Program-made: the position numbers and the translations under genes
Assembly: GCF_012062845.1 (NCBI RefSeq)
Contig: NZ_WWNB01000010.1
Span: 62,001-126,000 of the forward strand
Source of the DNA: Halomonas salinarum
GTDB lineage: Bacteria; Pseudomonadota; Gammaproteobacteria; Pseudomonadales; Halomonadaceae
Direction of reading: 5' to 3'
Length of the DNA stretch: 64,000 bases
Shown: positions 9,836 through 18,227 of the stretch, piece after piece
Position numbering within the stretch: the first letter of the stretch is position 1
Layout: the number at the start of each line of letters is the position of its first letter
The notes under the pieces: generated by a model
The model's database searches: none
Told to the model about the DNA's origin: nothing
The model's input: the letters and a program-made list of their open reading frames with translations, nothing else

Positions 9836-10537
9836 CTACCGACCCGGGCAGCGCGACGGGGTAGGCGAATCGGAAAAATGAAGCCGTGCATAACTGGCCG
9901 TCGCATCCCCTCCCGCATTATCACCATCGGTCATCAGGGCAACGCCACTCAGGCGCTCAGGCCGCTCGCCAAACAAGCGATGGAAATCCTCTTGCACATC
10001 GCGCACCTCGGCCATCCACTCGCCAACCGGCGCTTCCTTACCCTGCAATGCCAGCAGTTGAGCGCGGTCGGTAAACGCATTCGCCCAGGCACTGCCCGCT
10101 GGCTGATTCGATGACCAGACATAGTTCACCGACTGCACCTGGAACGGCAACCAGCCGGTCTTGCGCGCCACGTAGACCCGCGCCGGGTAGTCGTCACCGG
10201 CCTTGGTCGTTTCACGAAGTCCTGGGTAGACCGACGAAACGCGCCAGCACCAGTGCAGATAGGGGGTGCGATTCAGGTCGATGTCCTGTTCCAGGTACTT
10301 GGCCGACGCCTGGCCACGGGCCCGTGCCTGAAGCACCTGCTCCCCCTGCTCTTCTACCAGTTGGTAATCGGTCTCTCCGTCGAAAGAGCTTGTCGGCCAG
10401 TTTTGAATGTCACTTGGACTGAAAGCCGTCTCGGCGGCCAGCAGCGGTGGCGAAAAGAAAACCGACGCCCCGCTTGCCAGCAGCACGCCCATTAGCCCTG
10501 CGAGGGTCGATGTGACGTGCCGTTTCTCCTGACTCAT
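9836..10537 (-). CDS. Exported DUF3047-family protein
   Basis: A 233-aa protein with an N-terminal signal peptide ending near LLAAETAFS (about residue 36). The mature part carries the DUF3047 pattern: LEQDIDLNRTPYLHWCWRV, GDDYPARVYV, VNYVWSSNQPAGSAWAN and ALMTDGDNAGG. The function of DUF3047 is unknown to me; its beta-rich, single-domain look suggests a periplasmic binding role, which is inference. The ATG at 10537 overlaps the stop of the CDP-alcohol phosphatidyltransferase gene (ATGA), so it is the third gene of a tight operon. An in-frame start at 10651 would lie deep inside the upstream gene and was rejected. Confidence 0.85.
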   Translation of the reverse strand: MSQEKRHVTSTLAGLMGVLLASGASVFFSPPLLAAETAFSPSDIQNWPTSSFDGETDYQLVEEQGEQVLQARARGQASAKYLEQDIDLNRTPYLHWCWRVSSVYPGLRETTKAGDDYPARVYVARKTGWLPFQVQSVNYVWSSNQPAGSAWANAFTDRAQLLALQGKEAPVGEWMAEVRDVQEDFHRLFGERPERLSGVALMTDGDNAGGDATASYARLHFSDSPTPSRCPGR

Positions 10538-11160
10538 GCGCGTCCCTCTCGGGCCTTGATGGTATGAAAGCCGCCCCATAGCCGAGTGCCGGTCGTCAGC
10601 AGGCAGGCCGCAGCAAACACCACGGCCAGCACCACGAAGTGCTCCGGCCATAGACAGAAGAGCACGAAGGCCAGGATGGTCTCGGTACCTTCGGTAAGGC
10701 CATGCAGGTAGTAGAAGGCCTTGTTCTCGAAGCTGGGCCGCGAGAGTTCGTGTCTAGTCGCCATGATCGCGAAGGCCAGAAAGGAGCTAGCGGTCCCCAT
10801 GAAGGCAAACAGCAAAAATGCGGCCGCCAGTGCATTGGCTTGCGGGTTGGCCAGGGCAAACCCCAGCACGACGGCGGCATAGAACAGAAAATCGAGCCCG
10901 ATATCCAGAAATCCGCCGGCATCGCTTGAATGCCCGGTGTGGCGCGCCAAGGCGCCATCCAGGCCATCACCCAGGCGGTTGAGAAGAATCGCCGCCAGCG
11001 CCCAGCCATAGGCCTGGTACGCCAGTAGCGGCAGCGCCAGCATGCCAATCAGAAAGCTAGCCACCGTCACCTGGTTGGGGGTCACGCCACGTCCAGCAAG
11101 CCCCTTGGCAAGGCCAGCCAGCGGGGGCTTGATCCACTCATTGGTCCAACGGTCGAGCAT
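10534..11160 (-). CDS. CDP-alcohol phosphatidyltransferase family membrane protein
   Basis: A 208-aa inner-membrane enzyme with about six membrane segments. It has the full catalytic signature D-x2-DG-x2-AR-x8-G-x3-D-x3-D near residues 65-90 (starting DGLDGALAR and ending GGFLDIGLD). These enzymes move a phosphatidyl group from CDP-diacylglycerol to an alcohol. The sequence does not fit PgsA or PssA well, so the acceptor is unknown. It overlaps the upstream flavoprotein gene by 23 bases and the downstream DUF3047 gene by 4, so all three are likely one transcript. Confidence 0.87.
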   Translation of the reverse strand: MLDRWTNEWIKPPLAGLAKGLAGRGVTPNQVTVASFLIGMLALPLLAYQAYGWALAAILLNRLGDGLDGALARHTGHSSDAGGFLDIGLDFLFYAAVVLGFALANPQANALAAAFLLFAFMGTASSFLAFAIMATRHELSRPSFENKAFYYLHGLTEGTETILAFVLFCLWPEHFVVLAVVFAAACLLTTGTRLWGGFHTIKAREGRA

Positions 11161-13369
11161 GCTTGGCGCCCCTTCTGGTCAATGATGGCGAGGCTGCCGA
11201 CGAGTGAGCGCTGCGGCGCCGCCAGGCAAAGTAGCGCTCAAGCCAGCCCAACAGCCGCTCGGGCTTATGGGCATTCTTCCACACCCCGGCACTCGCCTTG
11301 GCGGCTTCAGAGAATGTCGGATAGGGATGGACGGTACCCAACAACTTGTTCAGGCCAATGCCGTGCGTCATGGCAAGCGTGTACTCACCCAGTAGCTCAC
11401 CGGCGCCGTGGCCCACAATGCTGGCCCCCAGAATCCGGTCCTTGCCTGGCACGGTGAGCACCTTGATGAAGCCTTCGGTGTGTTGGTCGGCGATCGCTCG
11501 GTCGAGCTCTGCAAAGGCATAGTGCGTGACCTCAACGTCTACACCCTGAGCGGCAGCCTCACGCTCGTTGAGCCCCACCCTTGCCACCTCGGGGTCGCAA
11601 AAGGTCACAGCCGGCAGATTGCGATAGCTTACCGTAAAGCGTTTGAACTCACCGAACAGCGCGTTGACCGTGGCATGCCAGGCCTGATGAGCGCTGGCAT
11701 GGGTCAGCTGGAAGGGGCCAGCCACATCACCACAGGCCCAGATATTCGGATGCAGGCTGCGCAGGGTTCCGTCTACATCAATCGTGCCATCTGGTCTTGG
11801 CAGCACCCCCAGCTGCTCAAGGCCGAAGCCACTGACATTGGCCACCCGGCCTACCGCCACCAGCAGACGATCAAAGATCAGGTGCTCGGTCTCCACGCCT
11901 TGCTCGCCATTACGCTCGATGACCAGCACCCGACCACTGTCGCCATGACTCGGACCCGGCTCAACCCGAACCGCACGCGCACCTAACGCCAGCCGGACGC
12001 CCTCTCGCGTGAGTCTCGCCTCCACCACACGGGCGATATCGCGATCTTCCTTCGCCAACAACTGGGGGCCACTTTCCACCATCGTCACCCGGCTGCCCAA
12101 CCGGGCGAAGCTCTGACCCAGCTCACAGCCGATCGATCCACCGCCCAGCACCACGAGACGCTCGGGCAAGGATTCAAGCGCCCAGAGATTGTCAGATGTC
12201 AGTACATCGCGCTCTTCCAGGCCTTCTAGATCAGGCACCCGCGGCCGAGCGCCAGTAGCAACGATCACATGCCGTGTGGTCAACACCCGCTCGCCGACAC
12301 GTACCTCCCAGGGTGTCTGCAGCCAGGCATTGCCATGAACGACCTCGACGCCGAGGCCGCGATAGCGCTCGGGGCTATCATGGGGCTCGACCTCCTCGAT
12401 GGCGTGATGGACATGGCCCATCACCGCAGAAAAGTCGACCTCAGGTTCTGCGGCAGAAAGTCCGAACCGTTTAGCCTCGCGCATCTCCTGAGCGAGCCGA
12501 GCCGATCGAATCAGTGCCTTCGACGGGACACAGCCGGTATTCAGGCAGTCGCCCCCCATCTTGTCGCGCTCGACCAGCGCTACCCGGGCCTTGACCGCCG
12601 CGCCGATATAACTCGCCACTAGGCCGGCCGAGCCGCCGCCAATGACCACGATGTCGTAGTCGTAATGCCTGGGCTTGCCATACTGGCGGGCAATCCGCCG
12701 ACGCTTGGCGATATCCACGATCCAGCGAGCCAACCAGGGGAAGACACCGATCAGCGCGAAGGACGCCAGCAGGCCTGGAGACAGAACCCCGTCCAGCGAT
12801 TGGAGGGTTCCCAACTCCCGGCCGGCATTAACGAAGACTGCCGTCCCCGGCAACATCCCCAGCTGACTGACCCAGTAGAAGGTGACCAGCCGCATGCGGG
12901 TCAGTCCCATCACCAGGTTGATGACAAAAAACGGGAACAGAGGAATCAGGCGCAGCGTGAACAGATAGAAGGCGCCTTCCCGTTCGATACCGCGATTGAT
13001 GCGATCGAGCTGACGGGAAAAGCGCCGCTCCAGGGGCGAGCGAGCCAGGGTGCGGGCGATCAGAAAAGCAAGACTCGCCCCAATGGTGCTGGCAAAGGAA
13101 ATGATCACCAAGCCCAACCCCAGGCCGAACAGCGCCCCGCCGAGCAAGGTCAACAAGGTGGCCCCCGGCAATGACAGCGCTGCCATCACGACGTAAAGGG
13201 CAAAAAAGCCGCCGATTACGGTCACGGGATCATCGGCAAGCCAGGCTTGGAAGCGGGCCTGCTCAGCCTTTATGGCGTCAAGGGTCAGAAACTCATGGGC
13301 GCCACTCAAGTAAAAGGCGCCTATTACCAGGGCAATGAGGGCAAGAATGACGAGGCGTTGTCGGTTCAA
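11138..13369 (-). CDS. TVP38/TMEM64 membrane domain fused to a mercuric-reductase-like FAD/NAD(P) oxidoreductase
   Basis: A 743-aa fusion. Residues 1-235 form a TVP38/TMEM64 (SNARE-associated/DedA-like) domain with several membrane helices and the conserved stretch FTLRLIPLFPFFVINLVMG. Residues 240-743 are a class I flavoprotein disulfide reductase: FAD-binding VVIGGGSAGLVAS, redox pair GGDCLNTGCVPSKAL, NAD(P)-binding VVLGGGSIGCELG, and C-terminal HPYPTFSEA with the catalytic His. There is no N-terminal heavy-metal domain and no C-terminal CC pair, so it is not a classical MerA. The start is TTG with AAGGAG 8 bases upstream. The electron acceptor is unknown. It leads an overlapping operon with a phospholipid-type transferase, hinting at a membrane redox role. 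Confidence 0.9.
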   Translation of the reverse strand: MNRQRLVILALIALVIGAFYLSGAHEFLTLDAIKAEQARFQAWLADDPVTVIGGFFALYVVMAALSLPGATLLTLLGGALFGLGLGLVIISFASTIGASLAFLIARTLARSPLERRFSRQLDRINRGIEREGAFYLFTLRLIPLFPFFVINLVMGLTRMRLVTFYWVSQLGMLPGTAVFVNAGRELGTLQSLDGVLSPGLLASFALIGVFPWLARWIVDIAKRRRIARQYGKPRHYDYDIVVIGGGSAGLVASYIGAAVKARVALVERDKMGGDCLNTGCVPSKALIRSARLAQEMREAKRFGLSAAEPEVDFSAVMGHVHHAIEEVEPHDSPERYRGLGVEVVHGNAWLQTPWEVRVGERVLTTRHVIVATGARPRVPDLEGLEERDVLTSDNLWALESLPERLVVLGGGSIGCELGQSFARLGSRVTMVESGPQLLAKEDRDIARVVEARLTREGVRLALGARAVRVEPGPSHGDSGRVLVIERNGEQGVETEHLIFDRLLVAVGRVANVSGFGLEQLGVLPRPDGTIDVDGTLRSLHPNIWACGDVAGPFQLTHASAHQAWHATVNALFGEFKRFTVSYRNLPAVTFCDPEVARVGLNEREAAAQGVDVEVTHYAFAELDRAIADQHTEGFIKVLTVPGKDRILGASIVGHGAGELLGEYTLAMTHGIGLNKLLGTVHPYPTFSEAAKASAGVWKNAHKPERLLGWLERYFAWRRRSAHSSAASPSLTRRGAKHARPLDQ

Positions 13370-13651
13370 CAGAATAACTCCTTAGCATGACGAATACGGT
13401 AGCGACTCAAGAGCCAGCCATGCCCATTGAGTCACACACCTGGATGCTTCCTTACAGACCGGATGCAGGCGACTGGCGCCGATGGCGACAGGCGAGCTAT
13501 CACTTGCCAATAACGACTGCGGTCAGGCAACCGATTTTGCGCCCATCAAGAACGCCAACGCCAACTTCTGGCGAATATTGAGATCTCTGGCAGGGAACCC
13601 TTGCGCAGCGTTCCCATCCAACGACCACCCACCAACACAAAGGGATTGATC

Positions 13652-14317
13652 ATGGCGCACTACCAGCATGCTGCTACACGCCTCATTAGCCCGGCGGTTC
13701 AACGCCTCTTCAAGGCGCTGCCGCTAGCACTGGCCATCGGCGCTTCAGCCAATGCACTCGCCGCGGCCCCCCAGGATGCGGTTTTCGCTGGTGGCTGCTT
13801 CTGGTGCATGGAAGAAGCCTATGACAAGGTACCAGGCGTAATCGAGACCACATCGGGCTATAGTGGCGGCGCCGCAGACACCGCGACCTATCAGCAGGTC
13901 TCTGCGGAACGCACCGACCATGCCGAAGTCGTGCGGGTGGAATATGACCCTGACGATGTCAGCTACGACCAACTTCTCGAGGTTTTCTGGCGCAACATTG
14001 ACCCCTTCGCCGTCGATCGCCAGTTTTGCGATGCCGGAAAATCCTATCGCAGCGCGATTTTCCCCATGAACGAAGACCAGCGAGCCATGGCGAAGGCGAG
14101 TCTTGATGAAATGCAGGCTCGCTTTGATCGCGAGATCGCCACGCAGATCGAGGACTTCAAGGCCTTCTATCCCGCCGAGGATTACCACCAGAACTACTAC
14201 AAGACCAACAGCCTCAGATACAACTTCTACAAGTCTGCCTGTGGCCGAGTCGATCGTCTGGAAGAAGTGTGGGGCGATGAGGCTGGCACCCAGGGGGCGC
14301 TCAAGGGGTGGTCGTAA
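13652..14317 (+). CDS. msrA: Peptide methionine-S-sulfoxide reductase MsrA, exported form
   Basis: MsrA reduces S-methionine sulfoxide in proteins. The catalytic motif GGCFWCMEEAYDKVPGV lies at about residues 47-63. The other family blocks GYSGG, HAEVVRVEYDP, DAGKSYRSAIF and AEDYHQNYY are intact. Unlike the cytosolic E. coli enzyme, it starts with a basic region and a hydrophobic stretch ending ANALAAAPQ, which looks like a cleavable signal peptide and suggests periplasmic action. The ATG at 13652 has AAGGGA 6 bases upstream. The resolving cysteines appear to be Cys in RQFCDAG and in KSACGRV. Confidence 0.93.
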   Translation: MAHYQHAATRLISPAVQRLFKALPLALAIGASANALAAAPQDAVFAGGCFWCMEEAYDKVPGVIETTSGYSGGAADTATYQQVSAERTDHAEVVRVEYDPDDVSYDQLLEVFWRNIDPFAVDRQFCDAGKSYRSAIFPMNEDQRAMAKASLDEMQARFDREIATQIEDFKAFYPAEDYHQNYYKTNSLRYNFYKSACGRVDRLEEVWGDEAGTQGALKGWS

Positions 14318-14640
14318 CTGACCGACCGCATCGCCATAGCCAGCTACTCAGCGCGGCAGTAGCAATAAGCATCAGTTCGGCGGCCAAGCTCACACCAGCC
14401 GCCCAGCTGCCAGAAAGGCCCCAGATAAAAGCCACCAGGACTTGCCTCCAGATGTGAGGCGGCTAATGCCAGGGTCGCACACGACATGACAAGACTTGCG
14501 ATCAGCGTGGAGACGCCGAAAGTGGCGCGCAGTTCAGGCAGCAGCGGCTGGGGAGCGTAGCGATTGATGAAGACGATGAAGGAGCCCAGGCAGAGAACCA
14601 GGGTAGTACGCCACCGATCACGCCTGTGAGCTTGAATCAT
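14301..14640 (-). pseudogene. Remnant of an MFS transporter (internal deletion and frameshift)
   Basis: The 5' part encodes a start typical of YnfM-like MFS permeases: a basic N-terminus, a membrane helix, then NRYAPQPLLPELRATFGVS. After about 55 residues it jumps to sequence resembling the last helix region of such a permease (GGFYLG). A frameshift then separates it from a readable C-terminal helix in another frame (AGVSLAAELMLIATAALSS), which ends at 14301 inside the msrA 3' end. Most of the expected 400 residues are missing. A 98-aa open frame remains but is unlikely to be functional. Confidence 0.65.
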
Positions 14641-14708
14641 GAGATGTCAGTCATGGGGCACTCGCAAGAGACCGGGCCGCATCGAGACACCCTGGTGACA
14701 ACCTCAGA

Positions 14709-15317
14709 TCAGCCGCTGGTAGCCAGGAGCGCTCGCTGAGCGAGTTGCGTGGGCGCCAATGGGCGGCGCGCCTGCCAGTAGTAGCGACGCCAGTAGCTAT
14801 TGTCGAGACGCGACAGGGAGACCCCCTGAGACGAGGACGCATGCAAGAAGAAACCGTCGCCGACATAGATACCGGCATGGTGATAAGTACCGGGCGGGCG
14901 GAAGAACACCAGGTCTCCCGCTTTCAGCGCGCCGCGCTTGATACGTTGTCCCTGATTCACCTGCTGTGAGGTGGTACGCGGCAGTTCGGTGTCGAAACGC
15001 TCGCGAAAGATGGTCTGAATCAACGCCGAGCAGTCGATACCATGGCGGCTCTCGCCGCCCAGCCGATAAGGCGTGCCTAACCAGCGTTCATGTTCCTCAT
15101 ACAGTGCCTCCCGAACCACCTCTCGATTTGGCTGTTCCAGACCTTGATGATCGAGCAGCGGGTTATCCACGGGCGACATCGGCCCGCTGGAAAGTCCCGG
15201 TAGCTGGGTGGCGAAGTAATCCGAGGGAACCTTGGGCGCGGGTGACGGCGATGTCGCGCAACCAGCGAGTCCGGCATGCAGGGCGAGAAGCGCTGTGGTG
15301 ACGGCAATCCGCGACAT
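14709..15317 (-). CDS. NlpC/P60-family cell-wall hydrolase lipoprotein
   Basis: A 202-aa lipoprotein with signal peptide and lipobox GLAGC near residue 18. The C-terminal NlpC/P60 domain has the catalytic cysteine in GIDCSALIQ (about residue 97), the histidine in YHHAGIYVGDG and the third polar residue in FLHASSSQGV. Such enzymes, like E. coli MepS (Spr) and NlpC, cut peptidoglycan peptides, MepS acting as a DD-endopeptidase that allows wall growth. The ATG at 15317 follows GAGG. It stands alone on the minus strand. Confidence 0.92.
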   Translation of the reverse strand: MSRIAVTTALLALHAGLAGCATSPSPAPKVPSDYFATQLPGLSSGPMSPVDNPLLDHQGLEQPNREVVREALYEEHERWLGTPYRLGGESRHGIDCSALIQTIFRERFDTELPRTTSQQVNQGQRIKRGALKAGDLVFFRPPGTYHHAGIYVGDGFFLHASSSQGVSLSRLDNSYWRRYYWQARRPLAPTQLAQRALLATSG

Positions 15318-15500
15318 CGTGCTGACCTCCTCTCTGTGGCCGGATCGCAACGCGGCGATTCCGTGGTAAGTGACTGATCTGTAAGAGTCTCAATAGTATC
15401 GAGACCGACAAGCCGACCATGATAGTGCCTACTGCAAGGTATGACGAGCTTTTACGCGCAATGCTCATGGCGAGCACCCGCTCACGATGCCCCTGATACG

Positions 15501-17978
15501 CTAGTGCAGGGTGCGCGCATCACCCGGCAATGTGTCGATATGCAGAGGCGCCCAGTGGCGCGGCCGAGCGCCCGGAAAATCCAGGCTCGCCCAGGGGCCC
15601 GCCAGTGGCGGCGCCCCGGTCAGCCAGCTCACCAGCGCCTCGCGGAAGCTCGACAGAAACGCCTTGCGCTCCTCGGTTTCCCCCATGAAAAACGAGAAAC
15701 CGGCATAAAGCCCCCGGGCATAGGCCTGCCACCCCGGATAATGCTTCGCGGCAAGCGTCGCCGACTGATCGAGGGCAGAGGTAAACTGTGCCTCGCTCAA
15801 CCACGCCAGTTGGCGGCCGGCGATCGCCAGATCCACGGCCTGGGCAATATCCCAGGCCGCCATATCGAAGGTATTGCAGCCTGCTTCGTTGTCGCGGATG
15901 CGTTTGAGGCGCAGCAGATGGTTACGCTCGTCTTCGCTGCAGTCATCGCTCTCAAGTGTGGCGATTTCCGATGCGAGCCTTGCGGCATTGAGGGTGTAGG
16001 GCGCGTAGTTGATCTGGTATTCCTGACGATCACCAGCGCTCAGCAGGAAGTCGAGAAACTCCCGAAGTGCCTCGCCGTCCTGCAAGCCATAATGACCATC
16101 CATCCATTCCTGAATGGCCGCCACCTCGCGGGCGCTCTCAGGCAGCGGCTCGCTCCAGGCGCCGCCGTTGAGCGGCCCGACCAGCGCCAGCGCAGTGAAG
16201 CGCGGCAGGCTGAGTCGCGGGCCGGGCTCCTGCCAGCTGGCCCCTGCCCGCCAGTCCAGCCAGTGAAAGGGGCTGCCCGGGTCATCTCTATGCCAGCGGA
16301 TTTCGTGGGCAAGCGACACCGGGGTGCTCTGCTCCAGCGGCGGCTCGGGCAGCGCGGCCTCCCAACAGGCCCAGGCGTTGAGCAGCCGCCGAGCATCCGG
16401 ATAGAAACGGCACAAAACGCCCCGTAACGATTCTGCCAGCCGTGAAAGTCCCTCGGCATCGAACTCCCCACTGTCATCGGCCATCTGCAGATAGAAGGCG
16501 TACTTCTCGGCCATATGAACGGTGGCCGAAAAGCGACTGCAGCCCTTCAGGGCATCGCGTTGAGCGAGCCCCTCTGCGGCTGGCTGCCCGAAGGGTGTGA
16601 CCAGGCTTGGCAGCGCACTGTGGTCCGCGTCGGCCGCCAGCTGGTTGAGGTGATGGGCCTGTGCCGGCAGCCAGTAGCGGGCAAGTCCGGCGACACCGTC
16701 ATCGGGATAGAGGCCGAGCACTTCCTTCAGATAGTGCTGCGCATCCTTGTAGACACTTTCCGCCAGGGATGGCCTCGGCCCCTGGCGAAGCAATAGCTCG
16801 GGTTCACGTACCGAGGCCAGTGCCAGCACCCAGTGACGCGCATCGGCACGCCAGGTCCGCATCGCCGCCTGTGATGCCTCACGGTTGGCATCGTCCTGCA
16901 AGGCCTTGAGCGGTTCTTGCCAGGGGCTTGCCGGTGACTGCAACAATAACGCCCAGTCCTGATTGAGCGCGGCCATCTTGTCGCTGCCCTCAAAGAGACT
17001 GCGCCCCCGCTGATAGGCCGTGACCATTGCGACCCAGTCGCTATAGCGACGCGTGATCAGATCCAGAGCATGATGGGCAAAGGCGTCCGCCTCTGCCTGG
17101 GCGAGCCAGCCAAGTGCCAGGCCGGTATAGGCCAGATCGACCAGCCGCAGCCAGTCCCAGGCCGCCCATTCCAGCGTTTCGCCACGTGACAGGAAGCCAA
17201 GCAGCACCTTGCCGGAGGCTACTGCGCCGCCTTTCTGCCCCGCGAGCCAGGCGTCGCGTTGTTCAACGGAGGCCTCGAGCAGCCGTGTGGCATCCAGATC
17301 CCAGGCATAGCGATCGCCCTGTCCGGCAAGCCACAGCAGCAGGCGCACCAGACCATCGCGGTCATGAACCTGCCACTCATCGGCGAGAAAGGCCCTCGCC
17401 TGGGGGGCATCCAGCGCCTCGTCGGCACCGGCCACCAGCACGGGTGCAAAGGCGGCGCGTAGCCGCCAGGCCTGCTCAGTGGGCGCCGAGGGCCACAACG
17501 GCGCTTGGGGCAGACGTCTTAGCGTTTCGGCGAGCACCTCCCAGGTGATGCCGGCACCTTCACGTTCCAGCGTTGATAGAGCATGGCAGGCCTCCAGGAA
17601 ACCATCGTCTCCACGCTCCCAGCCAAGCGCGCCTCGTGCCTGGCGCAGCGCTACTAGCCAGTCCTCAAGGGTATTGCAGTGAGCACAGATATCATCGGCA
17701 ATCCGTGCCACCCAGGCACGGGCCTGCTCGACCGGCAGCCATCCGGCAGCCACCGCAAGCGCCAGCAGTTCCAGGCTTTCCAGATGGCCCACCGGATTCA
17801 CCGCTCCAGGAGAAAAGGCCTCGACCAGTTGCCAGCCCAGTTCGCCGCGATCCGCCACCTCCATCTCAGCGAGTCGCTGAACGGCCAAGGATGGCTCGAT
17901 GGCCGTCGGATCGGGCGAAAAGGCCCAGTCACACAGCACAAGTTGTTGAGCCCACCAGGCACTCAGGGGATCGACCAA
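15501..17978 (-). CDS. Large protein built from repeated DUF1266-like units (825 aa)
   Basis: The protein has no signal peptide and is rich in Trp and Ala, probably all helical and cytoplasmic. Two segments match the DUF1266 pattern of E. coli YbeR/YbeU well: residues 271-332 (AAWDWLRLVDLAYTGLALGW ... YSDWVAMVTAYQRGRSLFEG) and 704-767 (MAAWDIAQAVDLAIAGRQL ... YPGWQAYARGLYAGFSFFMG). Weaker copies lie at about 64-120 and 480-541, each with the same spacing of helix, acidic turn, helix and W-rich end. DUF1266 has no established function. The start is TTG with GAGGTG upstream. Normal DUF1266 proteins are far shorter, so this is a multi-copy version. No operon partner is evident. Confidence 0.8.
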   Translation of the reverse strand: MVDPLSAWWAQQLVLCDWAFSPDPTAIEPSLAVQRLAEMEVADRGELGWQLVEAFSPGAVNPVGHLESLELLALAVAAGWLPVEQARAWVARIADDICAHCNTLEDWLVALRQARGALGWERGDDGFLEACHALSTLEREGAGITWEVLAETLRRLPQAPLWPSAPTEQAWRLRAAFAPVLVAGADEALDAPQARAFLADEWQVHDRDGLVRLLLWLAGQGDRYAWDLDATRLLEASVEQRDAWLAGQKGGAVASGKVLLGFLSRGETLEWAAWDWLRLVDLAYTGLALGWLAQAEADAFAHHALDLITRRYSDWVAMVTAYQRGRSLFEGSDKMAALNQDWALLLQSPASPWQEPLKALQDDANREASQAAMRTWRADARHWVLALASVREPELLLRQGPRPSLAESVYKDAQHYLKEVLGLYPDDGVAGLARYWLPAQAHHLNQLAADADHSALPSLVTPFGQPAAEGLAQRDALKGCSRFSATVHMAEKYAFYLQMADDSGEFDAEGLSRLAESLRGVLCRFYPDARRLLNAWACWEAALPEPPLEQSTPVSLAHEIRWHRDDPGSPFHWLDWRAGASWQEPGPRLSLPRFTALALVGPLNGGAWSEPLPESAREVAAIQEWMDGHYGLQDGEALREFLDFLLSAGDRQEYQINYAPYTLNAARLASEIATLESDDCSEDERNHLLRLKRIRDNEAGCNTFDMAAWDIAQAVDLAIAGRQLAWLSEAQFTSALDQSATLAAKHYPGWQAYARGLYAGFSFFMGETEERKAFLSSFREALVSWLTGAPPLAGPWASLDFPGARPRHWAPLHIDTLPGDARTLH

Positions 17979-18227
17979 GACTCACCTCTCCACGCGCAGG
18001 TTGTCATCAAGACAACCATAGGGATTTTCGGCGCCTAGTTTAGCGGAAACTGGGGGATTCGCCGATCCCTGCCTACTGAACCAGCGCAATGATGACCTGG
18101 ATCAGCCGGCATGGCTTCGTCTCTCGGAAAAGCCTTGACGGATCGCCGAGATAAGGCTTGGCGGTTTGTTGTAAATAATGCACACTTGTTGAATATGACA
18201 CCAACAACCCCCGGAGCTCTTTACACA

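Noticed and set aside
12665-13174. Glutamine-rich 169-codon plus-strand frame
   Set aside because: Antisense of the TVP38 membrane domain; low-complexity sequence is a by-product of hydrophobic codons on the other strand.
11138-13369. Mercuric reductase (merA)
   Set aside because: No N-terminal metal-binding domain, no C-terminal vicinal cysteines and no other mer genes; the membrane TVP38 fusion argues for another role.
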